In this document: positions 1 through 12,639 of the stretch, one piece after another | Numbering within the stretch: the first letter of the stretch is position 1 | Layout of the letters: every line of letters begins with the position of its first letter | NCBI GenBank assembly: GCA_050084985.1 | Contig: JBITNC010000001.1 | Location: 74,586,001 to 74,650,000, forward strand | Length of the DNA: 64,000 bases | Direction of reading: 5' to 3' | From: Nageia nagi | Taxonomy: Eukaryota; Pinophyta | Program-made: the position numbers and the translations under genes | The notes under the pieces: generated by a model | What the model was told of the DNA's origin: nothing | Seen by the model: the letters and a program-made list of their open reading frames with translations, nothing else | Database searches by the model: none

Positions 1-780
1 CTTTGTACATATTTTAGAATCATCCCTTCAACTAAAAGCATTTAACAATGCTTTATGTTTGATAAAAGGATCAATCACATTACCTATTACTATAGGATCA
101 AAGAAGGTGCAAACCTTATTATGAGTTATTGAAGGGGATATTACACAATATAATATTCTTTTAAGAAGACCTTAGATTAGAGATATATAATGTGTCCCAT
201 AAACATATCATAATTATTTGAAATATATTCATGAAGGAGTAGTGAATTATCTACTTGGTAATGATAATCCATATTCACATTGTAATACTACTTATTTGCC
301 TAATGATGTACTATTAACATATACTTATTTTTTACAATACCTATACCAACAAATGAACCATTGGTAGTTGATGTGGGTAAAAATAGTTACACCTCTTTAA
401 GTATTTCAAAAAAAAAGCAAGCTATTTATCAACAAAAGTTATTCAATGATCATAAAAATATTGATAATAGTTCATAATAAAAATGAATACAACACCATAA
501 GATAAGGATTCTTGGGAAGAAAGAGTTCAAAAATTAGATAAGTTAAATAAAGCTTCCTTGTAGAAGGATTCATCCCAAGTAAATATCTCTTCACAAAATA
601 ATGATGATATAAGAAATAAAAAATTATGATACATTTACCTAGTAATAGTAAAGTTTTCTAACATAGGTATAAGAGAATATGAGATTGATGATTTAATATT
701 TAACATTCCCTCTACCCAAGACATTGGAAAATCTACTGAATCCCCTAGTGTAGTGGGTCAATTAATTCCATTGTTATAGC
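1..780 (+). pseudogene. Protease-region fragment of a Tat-like Ty3/gypsy element (K)
   Basis: This stretch aligns by eye with 32850-33610, the retropepsin region of element A, in the same orientation. The conserved LGRPWIRDM-like motif, seen near 33005, is present here at about 155-185 but its tryptophan codon is TAG. Differences from the 33 kb copy at this motif are all G to A. The downstream spacer, from about 180 to 780, follows the A copy as far as a GTGGGTCAATTA-like stretch near 750 (compare 33590). The left end is cut by the window. Coding capacity is lost. It is probably a truncated sister copy of element A rather than part of it. Confidence 0.7.
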
Positions 781-1984
781 CAAAATAATAATAATTAAAG
801 TTATTTAGAGAATAATTAAATTCTCTAATTAACTATCAAAAGTAGGAAATCATTGACATGAAAGATGAAAATGATTTAATTGATATTATCCTATCAAAAA
901 TACATTTATGGAAGATACAAACATATACTTTACCTATGATGATGAATGGAGGAAAAATTTGATCAAAAGAGGATGAATGATAAGATTTTCTAAAATATGG
1001 AGCCACTAATCTAACCTCAAACTAATGACAACACCTAAAACCTAGTAATAGAACCTAGTGACCATTCTAGAATACCTCATCCTTTTGTTCAATATCATTA
1101 TCCTACCTTTCATGTTCTGAATCTCAATTACAAAGGGATGAAACATTGCATGAATGTAAAGCTCAGAGTATAACAAAATTCAAAAATGATAGGTGGAATT
1201 AAGAAACACCAGTTAAGATTGGCACAATTATATTGCCACCTATAAAGGATTCAGAGTTATGTCATGTCATATCATATATTTTATCATTCACAACCCCTCC
1301 ACCTTTATAGGAAATAGGTCTAGTGCTAAGGATCCTCTTTAGGCTTATTGTGATGTCGAGTCGACCTATTACCATAAAATATAAAGGTAGATGAGAGTGC
1401 ACATGGAAAAGAGAATTTACTTAATAAATTAAATAAATTATTTTAAATATCTAAAAAGGTATTTTAATTAAATCAAAATTCCTTTTTATGTTTTAACAAA
1501 TGGCCCACATTAAATATATTTTTATCTTTTTGAGATAAAATAAAATCAAAGCATAAATTCAAAGTTTAACAAGAAAAGTAAGAAAATACTACCTAAAAAG
1601 TTAGGATATGTCAGTGACTTTGAATGCCTTGATTTTTTCTTATGTTATGTACCCACTTTGACTTGGTCAGTTGGTTGTGATATGATGGATCTCTCATCAT
1701 AGGAGCAAAATCTAAGGTAAAGAAAAAGGTACTTGAAAAGAGCTTATATAAGAAATATTTGGTGCAATATATCTCAAATAAAAATATTGAATAACATGAT
1801 ATAGAAAGTATTATAAGATAACAAAACCTATCTTTGGTGACTTACCCACCAAGATAAAGAATATGATAAATAATTTAGATTGATTAGCTTGGTTTGCTAA
1901 GCCACCATATTACCATGGATTTTGATATGAATGACTCCTTCCTTACAAAGGTACCAAATGATAAGATTGACCCTTCCTTACTAT
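781..1984. repeat. Tandem ~1.2 kb unit, copy 1
   Basis: This block repeats at an offset of about 1208-1213 bases: compare 800 with 2008, 1291 with 2504 and 1321 with 2531. The two copies stay collinear over their whole length with scattered substitutions. The first ~230 bases look like decayed coding sequence on the + strand; around 890-960 a frame reads EDTNIYFTYDDEWRKNL. The rest is non-coding. The unit adjoins the protease-region relic at its left. It may be a tandem duplication of the element's downstream region or two head-to-tail LTR-like units; no TG...CA ends were found. Confidence 0.7.
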
Positions 1985-3180
1985 TATAAATAAAATAATA
2001 ATTATTAGGGTTATTTATAGAATAATTAAATTCTCCAATTAACTATAAAAAAGTAAAAAATTGATGATATGAAAGATGATAATAATTTACTTGACCTTGA
2101 CCTACCAAAACTAAATTAATAGAATATACAAACCTATACTTTACCTAGGATAAGAAATGGAGGCAAAATTTGATCGAAAGAGGATGAATGATGAGTTTCC
2201 TTGAAAAATGGAGGCACCAATCTAACCTCAACCTAGAGATACTACTATAAACCTAGAGAAAACACCTGATTACTACTCTATAATACCTCACCCTTTCACT
2301 CTATGTCATCATCCCACTTTTGATGTGTCAAATCTTGATCACAAAAGGATGAAATATTTTAGAAATGTAGAGTTTGGAGTATAACAAAATCTAGAGATGA
2401 TAGGTGGCATTTAGAAATAATAGTCAAGATTGACATAAAAATATGTCCACCTATCAAATATTTGGGATTATATCATATCATATCATACATTTCATCATGC
2501 ACAACCCCTCCACCTATATAGGAAATAGGTCTAGTGCTAAGGCTCTTCCTTAGGCTTATTATGATGTCGAGCCAACTTGTTACCATAAAACATTAAGGTA
2601 GGTGAGAGTGCACATAGAAAAGAGCATTTATTTAATAAATTAAATAAATTATTTCAAATATCTAAAAAAGTATTTTAATTAAATCAAAATTTCCTTTTAG
2701 GTATTAATAGATTCCCCACATTGAATATGTTTAGATTTTTTTGAGACAAAAGAAAATCAAAATATGAATTCAAAGTATAACAAGATAAGCAAGAAAATAC
2801 TTCCCAAAAAGTTGTGACATGGTAGCAGCTTTGGATACCTCAATGTTTTCTTATTTTATTCCCCTTCTTTGAGTTGGTTGTAACATGATGGACCTCTCAT
2901 TATAGGATCAATCCAAGGAAAAGAAAAAGGTAGCTTAAAAGAGATTAGATAAGAAATGATTTGTATAATATGTATCTCAAATATCAACATGATATGGAAA
3001 GTATGATAAGTGATTAAAAAAAAAACAATCCTACCCTTGGTGACTTACCCTCAAACATGAACATGATAAGCATTTTAGATTAATCAGCTTAATTTTTCAA
3101 GTCACCATGTTACCATGGATTTTGATATTAATGGAACTTCCTTACAAAAGCATTAAATGATAAGCTTGACCCTTCCTTAC
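1985..3180. repeat. Tandem ~1.2 kb unit, copy 2
   Basis: Second copy of the unit at 781-1984, directly adjacent and in the same orientation. The matching coding-like patch is at about 2095-2180, with a stop in the middle. The shared block around 2500-2710, with the words CTAGTGCTAAGG and GATGTCGAG, is the easiest anchor for comparing the copies. Confidence 0.7.
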
Positions 3181-3520
3181 AAAAGCATCAAATGATAAGA
3201 TTAACCCTTTGTTACAAAGGTGTCAAATGATAAGAATGATTAGCTTGGTTTCCCAAGCCACCATGTTACCATGGATTTTGTGATAAGAGTTCCCCTTCCT
3301 TACAAACATGGCTAATGATAAGCAATAATATGATATAAACAACATTCTTAACCAAATGATAAATATTTCAATATGATAAGAATCAATTTGAGAGTGATAG
3401 ATAATATTTTGATAAACATGCAATTAAGCAAGTCAATATTTTAATAAGCAAATTGTTAAGCAAAATGTGATAAGTAATATAAGCAACATTTTAAACAAAA
3501 TATGATAAGTGGAATAGGTA
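3181..3520. repeat. Partial third unit passing into short GATAAG-rich repeats
   Basis: 3181-3320 repeats the end of the 1.2 kb unit: the sequence around TTAGCTTGGTTTCCCAAGCC matches about 1880-1920 and 3085-3115. It then passes into a degenerate run of ATGATAAGCAA-like words up to about 3520. Short minus-strand ORFs here carry no recognisable domain. Confidence 0.55.
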
Positions 3521-4124
3521 GCATGTACTTGACATGCAATGCAATTTTGTAATGCAACATGTATGGATAAGAAATAATGTTCACTGATAAATGATTCACA
3601 AGATATGAAATCCAACAATTGATAGACATTTTTTGTTTTGACATAATAATTTTATCTCAAATATTTTAGCAATACATAGTGATAAGTCTGATAATGATAT
3701 GCATTTTATGACATATAAAAGCATGGAAAGAGCATTTTTGAAATGGATTTTTACAATATTATCAAACATGAAATGCAAAATGAAATTTCCATTAATTTTA
3801 AGAGCAATTAAATGAAAACTAAGCACAAAAACACCAAATAGAAAAGAAATCACATGTTAATATATCATTTTAACCTACAGGAATGCTAGGAACATGGTGG
3901 CATCACCAAGTTAAGGAAGCATTTTGTAGAAAAGGAGAAGTATGTTAAGTTAGTGCCATCTCCATAAAGGAAAGAAGACCAATAAATTTAAAGATAATAG
4001 TAGCTGATACAAATTTTGATGATCATTTCATTTCAATTTTGACCAATTTGACCCAGAGGGGATTTTTGATACTTTACATTTTATTACACAAAATGATAAA
4101 TAAATTTATTGCATACATAAGAGG
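3521..4124. other. AT-rich spacer, nothing recognised
   Basis: No gene, LTR end or clear repeat was recognised. Minus-strand ORFs of 60-85 codons in this area look like chance ORFs of AT-rich DNA. Confidence 0.5.
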
Positions 4125-4994
4125 TGTAGACATCCAAAAGTGACACTTATTTCAATAGATAAAATAAGGATAAAAAATCAAACTATTATTATAAAATTTA
4201 TAATAAAGTTCCAATCACCAATGTTCGACCTCAATTATTTAGCAACTCAATCCAAATATTGACACATGATATTTAGATGTTGATGACTTTGTGATTGATA
4301 AAATCAAACTAAAAATGGCAAGTTTATGAGGTTAATTGGATAAAAAGATATGGATTATGGATGAATCATCATCCATCCTATGTGTCCAAGTTTCAAATTA
4401 CTTCCATGATAAAACCAAATAACCTTTTCTATCTTCCTCCAAAATTTATAAACTAAACCTTTAATATTGAATTAAGGAACCCTGTTTGAAAGTAAGGCTA
4501 CTCTGCTGAAATCTATCTAGACTTATTAAGTACCTTATTACTTTATGTTTTTACATGCTTGTTATACTTTTAGTACTACGCTAAATTTGTCAAATGAGTA
4601 GGTATGTTTCATGTGTTTTTCTATTTACATGTGTGTAGGGTCCATAGGTGTGAAATAATTAAGTTGATTAGTGAAATTCATCTATATTGAAAAAGAGAAA
4701 TCTAATGTTTTTTGTAGGTTCCAAAACCCAAGTTTTAGATCTTGCAAAAACTATTACAAAAATGCTAACAATAGGGGTCAATTATTGAATAATTGAATCA
4801 AGAAACCAACAACTATGTAAATGACCTTAGAGGCAAAAAAATCATTTTGTAAAAAGCCCTTTTGGAAAGGTATAAAATTAAGGCATTCATAATTGTATTA
4901 ATTGAGGAAAAAAATCAAGGAAAAAAATCAAGAAAAAATTTATTTTAATATATCTTATCTTGTTTGCTAACATGGTTCCTTTTTGGGTATAATA
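4125..4994 (+). mobile_element. LTR-like block, possible 5' LTR of element A
   Basis: It begins TGTAGACATCC and is collinear with the solo LTR J (26748-27626). Shared points are the TGTAGACA start, a TATA box after a TTTATAAA word (4447-4455 here, 27101-27110 in J), the GTATGTTT...TACATGTGTGTAGG block (about 4600-4640) and an ATATCTTAT block near the end. The right end is inferred from J. A TGGAACTAGTAGGG stretch at 4998 could be a primer-binding site, which would make this a 5' LTR rather than a solo LTR. No clean target duplication was found. Linking it to element A rests on strand, family and position only. Confidence 0.5.
4447..4455 (+). promoter_or_regulatory. TATA box of the 4125-4994 LTR
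   Basis: TATAAACTA lies inside the LTR-like block at the place where the related solo LTR J has TATAAATTAA. Shared position between two diverged LTRs supports a real promoter remnant. Confidence 0.4.
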
Positions 4995-6288
4995 TTTTGG
5001 AACTAGTAGGGTCCCTTACATGCAAAGAAAAATAGTGATAAAATGTAGGAGGCTTTCCATGCTCTTATGGTTATTTTTATATTTTGTATCATGTGGTATC
5101 AAAAATAGTTATGTTCTATCTAATCTATATTTTTCCAGGATTGAGTTGTAGAATCACCAATAATTGGGTATTAGATGTTGGCAATTGGACTAGGATGTCA
5201 ATGACTCAATCATAATACCAATGAGTAAGAATAGAGTTAAAAAATAATTATTCTCATTGTAATACAATTATAGTTTAGGAATTAAGGATGGGAATAAAAA
5301 ATGAACCCCTTGTTTGTGATTCCTTTTGCTTAGAGTGCATGTAGGGAAGGGTATTTAATATCAATGGTTAAAATGCATTGTTTTACTATTTTTGTGGTTA
5401 AGTTTCAAAAAATGTTTACTTATTTGTTGGGTAAGGCTTGCATAAGAAAACCAACTCACCTAATAAATTTTTATCCTTTCCACTTATGCTCTCCCTTTGT
5501 GTTGAAAACCAATCTGAGGTGATCAAAATGGATTTGATATAAACAGGGTAAATTATTTTTTATTTTTTTATTATTATCACAATAATTTGGTGAATAAATC
5601 TACACTAATTTACTTCCACACTTGGAAGGGGAAATTGATCATAATTAACTTTGGAATGAGCCTAAGGTTAATGAATTAGGTTTAAGGTAGATTAGGATAT
5701 TAAATTAGTTAATGAATTTAGTGGTTACATTTGCATATTAATACTCTTACTTGTTTGTCTTATCACGTCAAAAGGTGGTCAAAGGATTGTGACTCATAAT
5801 GAGAGGAAATAAACTTGTATTAAAAGGAAATTTACTTAAATTAAAGTCTTATTACTTATCTACCCTTACCATGTCAAAAGGTGATTGAAGGAGATTGTGA
5901 CTTGTAAGAAGAGGTAATAAACCATATCTAAATATTTCCATTGGTTAATAAACCTATTTAAAAGGAAATAAATCTTTTGGTTTAATTATATCAAGTTACA
6001 CATTAATTTAAATATTATTTGGACCAAATTAAGAAAGTTTAATCAATGGATATATATGATTTGGAGGAATTAGAATTTACATTCATGAGTACTTTATTTT
6101 AGTTAAATGCATATTCATAAGGCCTGGTAAAATAAACATCAATGAGTTGGAGGTAATTACAAACCATTGATTCTTATTCTTTTGTGTTCACACCAATAAA
6201 ATATTATGAGCTTTAGATCCAAAACCTAGAGATGAATACTAGCTTAATAGGTTAAAAGTTGTTACTTTCAGTAGAATGACTATAAAAA
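4995..6288. other. Non-coding stretch, possible leader of element A
   Basis: There is no recognisable coding similarity. It lies between the LTR-like block at 4125-4994 and element G. If G is removed, the right end (CTATAAAAA) joins GGGGGCTATACTTG at 20036, giving a TATA-like context, so G may have landed in older retrotransposon sequence. Confidence 0.35.
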
Positions 6289-9200
6289 TATCAAGACCCA
6301 CCTCAAGACACTATTTGACCTCGAGTACCATCAAGAATTTAAATAGACTATGTTTGAATAATGTTATAGTAATGATAAGTTTGATAATGGAATATGTATT
6401 ATTTTTGATGATTTGATATTGACTTTGAGGTATTTCATGATGCAAGTAATAGGTTAGCTCAAGATAGAGAAAGGATCTAAAGACCCTAAGGATTAAGGTG
6501 AATTGGTGATGGGAATGGAAGGGTAAGAAGGAGGAAATGATTGATGTTGAATTGTTGACACACCCTATGACCATAGTAAATCATGTAGTTTCATGTAGAA
6601 TAATTACTATGATTGTTAATTTCTTGATGGAAATATGTTTGTAAATATGTGTGGATTAATCTTACTCTGCAAGACAAGGTGACTGTCATAGGTAAAGGTG
6701 TGTTTCCCTTGTTTTCAAGTTTAAATTTGAAATAGAGGGAAAAGAATATACCTTATATAAATTCAAAAAAAATTACAAAAGGTTAAGAAAATAATTTTTA
6801 AAAAGGGATAAAAGGTAAAATTAAAGTACCTATACCATTGCCACATGGGGCTAATAGTAAAAACACTATTAGAAAAAGACTAAGATCTTCTTGTAGTATT
6901 ACAAGATATTTAATAGGTAGGAAAATAATGGAGTAATGACCCTATTTAGTTTTATTTTTTTGTGTTAGATATAGATAAAAGTAACACTAATTTGTTATTT
7001 AATAAAAAAGGCTCCAAAGTATTTAATACTATTTCAATCATCAAAAACTTTAGGCAAATCTACCCCAAAAACTATTAAACCTATGAGGAGACATTTATTT
7101 GAATACACTTGAACCTTCTTGGCTATAAATAAAAGGGTAGAACCTTAAAAAAAACACCTACCTACATATTTCTTATTTTTCATTCTTGTTATTCTTAATT
7201 TTGGATGTAGAGTTATGTGAAGAAAAGAAGTCTCTTTCTCTCCTCTCCAAGCTTAGGTGCATTCTTATACATTTCTATAATGTCAAGTTAAAATAGTCAT
7301 AAGTTGAGGATATTGTTGAGTTGTATTAAAGTATTATTGGTAAGGGTTCTTGTATTTGTACCATTGAAGGGATATATTTATTGTTTTGTTTGACATAATG
7401 CATGCAAAGGATGGTACTTTATATTTTCTTTAAAAAGAAAAGGAGTGGAATTCTATTATTTTTAGTTCTATTTCTTTATTTAAATTAATGGGAAATCTTA
7501 GGTACAATTGTGTATTCTAGTATATTGATGAGTTTAATCAATTAATTTTGATGTGGGTAGTTTATGGAAGCTCATTTTACTTTGATTCTAGTCTTTATGT
7601 ATTCTCCCACATTTCTTATAGCCACAATATTTGAAGTAAAACCATTTTTAATACTCTTTGGTAGTATGCCAAACTTTCTTCTTCCTAACCCTCTTATGAC
7701 GTACATGTTGGAAATATACTAGTAAAGGCTTCATAGTATAAATTCTTCATTGAGCATCATGTATTCTTTCAATAACCCATTTCTTTTTATTATTATGCAT
7801 CTATTTTCAAATGATTTTTGGATGTTATAAGGTATTGACAAGAACAATATTCATTGAGAAACATATTCAAATAGAATAGAGACACACTCATATAAATTCA
7901 ACTACTATTTGATGGATCTCTATACTTCATTTTTAAACTCCCATAGTATCATATATCGGAAAACTACTATAAAAATTCATATAGTAGGATTTGTTCTATA
8001 ATACTATGCTTTTGATAATGCAATGTATGCTACTATCATATCCATAATGAATTCCCCTAACTTCATTGTTAAGCTTACACAATGGATTTACTAATATGAA
8101 TGCTATTAAAAGTGGTAGAGTATGTCTTGTGCTCTTTGTTTTATACTAAATTGTGTATCTTTGTATTCGCTTCTCGATCTTGCACATACTAAAACCTATT
8201 ATCAAAGGATTCAAGGATTGGCCTTACTCATTTACGTCCTTGATTGGCCAATTTTATGGCAATCAAGACATGATTTTATCTCAAAGTATTTCATAATGAA
8301 TTAAAAAGAAAATTACTACATTCATAGGTAAGTATAAGTAGAATGCAGTTCTGCTTAATAACAATAAGTTAAAATGTGATTTAGTGTTTTTTTTTAAGTA
8401 TTCATGTTCATATAAATTCATAAAATAAATTGGTATAGAAATAGAATGAATAAAAGTAGTATTAATAGGTATCTATTTGATGAATATTATCTATGAATAA
8501 TAGTGTTTATTTTAAATTTTTAACATAGATTCATTGATATTACACATCTTTACAAGGAAATAAATAGATAAAATGGAAGAATAGATATGATTATTCAAAA
8601 GGATTAAGGAAGGGAGGTGTCCGTTTAGAGGCACTATAAACCTCCTAAGATTCAAGGAATGAAATATCATAAATTAAATGCATCATGATCATAGATATTT
8701 ATTAAAAGGTTGTTCTAATCTTCCTCCCTCTTAGTACTCGACCCATCCACCAAGTTCCAAGGAGATGTTCGATGTTCGCTACTCGATGGAGATGTTTTAT
8801 GATGATATGAGTCTAGAAGATGACATAATGGCTTTTGTATTATTTTTGAGATGATGATGAATTACCAATTCATTAATAAGAGATTTGTATTAGCCTTATG
8901 ATATATTAATGTCCTTTATAATGAAGCTTTTTCATTATCTTAGATGTTGACAAATGAATTTATGAGGTGTATTCAACCTTCTTGTAATTGATTATTAACT
9001 TAGAAATGTTTAATGAGGATTATATTGTATTTATCTCTTATTAGTATAATGGATGGTAAATGAAAAGTAGACAATTTTGTGTTTAAATGTATTATTTTGA
9101 AAAAAGCTAGTATTATGATTTAATTAGTTTTCTTTATGAACAACATTATGATTAAAGCTTTGACTAGTTATGTTTACATGAATAGGAGTAGGAATTAATA

Positions 9201-10576
9201 TTTGTTATTGCATGATCAATAGTGGGTAGTATAAATCGATTTAAGTAGATGGTTTTATAAAGACTCCTAAAAGAAATAGATAGATTAGTTTATTAATCTT
9301 GATAAATCCAAAATTATCCCAATGATTTAGAAATAATCATAAATTTGAACTAGGGTTCCAAATGAAAATTTGTGATTATTTGGAAAACTTTAGGGACCCT
9401 TGGGATCAAAATGGGTATAAATGGGACCCAATGGGATTAAATGGAATCATTTGGAAAGCTTTGGAATGGATTCAATAATGCATACAATAATGCAAAGAAA
9501 ATGTGAAGAACTTTTCCCAAGTAAACTTATATTACTAAACGATAAGCAAAAGGAATATTCCTTGCATGAGGACCACTTAGCGTCACATTACTTTTGTAAA
9601 AATAGTGGATAGACATTACCTCACAATTTTCTACTTTACACATGCACGAGGAATTTTAAAAAGTAGATTCATATACATGATACAATGTGTATGGGATAAA
9701 TAAAATTATGTGACTTTCTAAGTAAGCTTATACCCAATACTTTTGATGTACACCTCTTAAGAAAATATGAATGGTGTTAAACCCTAGATCTTATATTATG
9801 CATGGTGTCTTATACCCTCTTCACTATTTGGGAACATTATTTTATGGCTAGTAGGCCATGGGTGGTTCTTTTTGTCAACATATTTAATAAAAAATTAGAC
9901 TAAATAACCACTCAAGGATATTGTTTAATATCTATGGCTCTCCAAGTTATGGGCATAGGGATGCCGAACCACATGGTGGACCTAGCTAATAGTTATAGGT
10001 AGGCTAGGTACTCATAACCTTCGATAGGTGAGTCAAGTGAGAATAGCAATCAGAAAAACTACTATTACCAGATGAGGGTAATTAGTAGTCATACCATTTA
10101 TAATTAGCAAATAGAGGTATGATGATTATTCCATAAATGATGCTACCTACTCAAATGGAAGTTTTCCTAGGACAAACTATATGCTCCTATGAGATAGAGA
10201 GTTATCATTAGGTGAAGATACTAACTTAGTGGAAGTGTGATCTCTCAAGTGGTATAGGCCCTGAGTAGAAAATCACTACATCATGATTAGAAAGCCTATT
10301 ACACATGGGACATGGAATAGGAATGGTGAAATCACTTTTGAGGCATCTTTTCAATAGGATGAGTGTTGAGGAGTAAACACCAAAAATATTTATCAGGGTT
10401 TGTTACCCTAGGTTCTTGACCAATATTACCATGTGAGTGTTGAACTAGCTAGCAACATTTTCAAGCTCATGTGGGATCACCTAGTTCATTCCTAGAATAT
10501 TGAGTGCTAAATTAAAAAAAAAAATTAGGTATAAAATTTATGGATTTGGTTGAAAGAAATATGTGGATAGGTTACA
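6289..10576 (+). repeat. Element G 5' LTR
   Basis: 4288-base LTR, collinear with 15387-20030 over its whole length. The expected TGTCACGATCC start has decayed to TATCAAGACCC. It ends GGTTACA, directly before the primer-binding site. It lacks a 372-base block that the 3' LTR carries at 17329-17700. ORFs inside it (for example 8122-8304 and 9421-9612) are chance ORFs. Confidence 0.85.
7124..7133 (+). promoter_or_regulatory. TATA box in element G 5' LTR
   Basis: TATAAATAAA in the context TTGGCTATAAATAAAAGGG, conserved at 16224-16233 in the 3' LTR. Conservation and position about 840 bases into the LTR fit the core promoter at the U3/R boundary. Confidence 0.55.
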
Positions 10577-10577
10577 C

Positions 10578-10590
10578 TGGTATTAGAGCA
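10578..10590 (+). other. Primer-binding site of element G
   Basis: TGGTATTAGAGCA, one base after the 5' LTR end. It differs by one C-to-T change from the plant initiator tRNA-Met complementary site TGGTATCAGAGC. Confidence 0.8.
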
Positions 10591-10654
10591 TCAAGTTCAA
10601 ACCCTCGAGCTTATGGTTCATGACTCTTTTGTTGTAAAAGTTGAGAAAGTTCAC

Positions 10655-12050
10655 ATGAGTAAGAATGAGCCTAATAATAATACCATTTGGTTAATTCAAA
10701 TTATGGTACTCCCAAGATATGTAACTAGAGCTTTAGGCAACGTATGATAAGGTGCTACAAATAGCCTTCCCATGAATGCCAATGCTAGTGCAAACCAAAG
10801 AAATGTTAGAGGCCAAAGTGCAAATGTTAGAGGATGAAATGCTAGAAGAGGAATAATGAGGAATTCTAATTAGTAGATTTCTACAAATAATACTAAGATT
10901 TATTCTAGTCATTAAAATTAGAATAATGAAGGATAAGAAGCCATCATGAGACTCCAAGAGTAGGTGGTAGAGCAATAAGAATTGATAAATAATCTACTGA
11001 GTCAAAGAGTTGATCCTCTAAGATAAGAATCTGATCTAGGCCTTCTACCATAAGAAATATTGGGTGGATTGAACAACCAAATTTAGGTAAGGATCGAATA
11101 AGAACTTGTGTCTAATCTTAAAAAAGCCTAGATATCCAAGTTTAATGGAAAGCATGAAGGTGAGCATGCAAAAGTGTGGTTAGAGGAGGCTAAAACATAC
11201 TTCTCGATGAAAAATCTATCATCAAAAACCAAGACTATGTGGGATACCTACAACTTTAAAGATATTGCTCTTCAATAGTGGAATGCCTACAAAGTTGAGC
11301 ATGGAGTTTAGTATTTGAAGTGGCTAGAATTTATGAAAGTATTATGAAAAAGATTTATTTCTTAGATCTATTTCAACAAGAAATATAAGGAAATATTATA
11401 CACTTCAAAAAAGCTCCATGAGTGCGCAAAACTATCATCAGAGGCTCATCAAACTTCTTAAGTATTTTTCAAATGAAAAAAATCACCTAACAGTTCATAG
11501 ATCTTTGGTGGGATTGAATTTCAAAATCAAGACTATGGTCAACATCTTAAACTTTAAGACTCTAGAACAGGCTTATGATCTAGCCAAGAGAGAAAAAAGT
11601 AACTTGGGCATCATAAAAACCTTTATAAATAATTTTTTAGATGAAAAAGGTGAGGAATCTTTCTAAAAGAATAGAGGTGTTGAGTAACAGGCTCTACACA
11701 ATGGCAATAGAAAGGTCAATCAAAATCATAAGAATGGAAACTATCCTAAATTTGAGAAGAAATAACTTAGGAATAAGGGATTTAATAAGAAGGGTTTCCA
11801 AAAGAATAATCAATAGTTTAGAAGATAGAAATAGAACCACGGGAATGAAAATCAAGGATTTAGGAACTCAAACTAAAGATTTTCTAAATAAAGAAATAAT
11901 CAGTATGTGCCTAAGAATAATAACTTAAAGATAAAGAAAGCTTCACATGATGGATGTTAGAACTATGGTAGAGCACATTATGCAGTTCAATGCCCTATAA
12001 AGATAGACACACCTAAGGATCATCAAATCTTTGCAATGATTGGATCATGA
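10655..12050 (+). pseudogene. gag: Element G gag (decayed)
   Basis: Relic of the capsid/nucleocapsid gene. The first ATG after the leader is at about 10655. A capsid-like core is readable at about 11130-11300, with ISKFNGKHEGE followed by VWLEEAK and then IALQ*WNAYKVEHG, where the stop stands for the usual tryptophan. The nucleocapsid knuckle at about 11955-11995 reads C*NYGRAHYAVQCP; the expected C-x2-C-x4-H-x4-C has its second cysteine changed to tyrosine and a tryptophan changed to a stop, both by G to A. Many stops and frameshifts are present, so the two overlapping ORFs at 11418-11666 and 11641-11928 are only fragments or shadows. Confidence 0.7.
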
Positions 12051-12059
12051 TAAAATCGA

Positions 12060-12430
12060 GGACAAGCTACACCTCTCTAGATCTTGGGTAAAATTTTGGT
12101 AAATCTTTTAAATTTTTGATAGATTATGATGTAATAGATAGTTTCATTTCAAATTATTTATTTGAAAACATAATTAAGGCACTCAAATTTTTGACAAATG
12201 GATGTCAAGTAGAGTTTAAGTATGGTCAAAAGTATTATATCAAATAATATTATAGAAATGTTGAGATCAAGTTACCCAAGGGATTTATTATGTGGGACTT
12301 ATATGTGGTTCACTTAGCTTCCTATGATATTATCCTAGGAATGGATTGGTTAATAACACATAATGCCTTGATCAATTTCTAGGAGAGATGGGTGGAATAC
12401 ATCGATTTATCCCAAAATTGATACAAGGTG
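12060..12430 (+). pseudogene. Element G protease (decayed)
   Basis: Retropepsin-like region following gag. The active-site region reads FLIDYDVIDSFIS, where functional relatives have D-S/T-G, so the catalytic motif is lost. The C-terminal part is well kept: LASYDIILGMDWLITHNALI matches the conserved ILGMDWL block of this lineage. Confidence 0.7.
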
Positions 12431-12639
12431 TTTAGTGATCAAGGACCACTTGAACCCTACTTGATCATAGCCATGCAAATGAGAAGAAGTATTAGAAAAA
12501 GAGAAATGATCTTTGTAGTTAAAGTCAAGGAATTGGAAGAAGACAATAAAGATGTATAAATGTTAAATAAGCATTTAATGTTAAGAGAATATAAGGATGT
12601 ATTCCCCAAGGATCTACTAGGTCTACCTTCAAAATGAGA

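Noticed and set aside
3223-3853. Minus-strand ORFs of 61-85 codons
   Set aside because: They overlap each other in GATAAG-rich repeats, have no domain and look like chance.
5085-5112. GTGGTATCAAAAATAG as an initiator-Met primer-binding site
   Set aside because: Only the first eight bases fit, and no LTR end lies directly before it.
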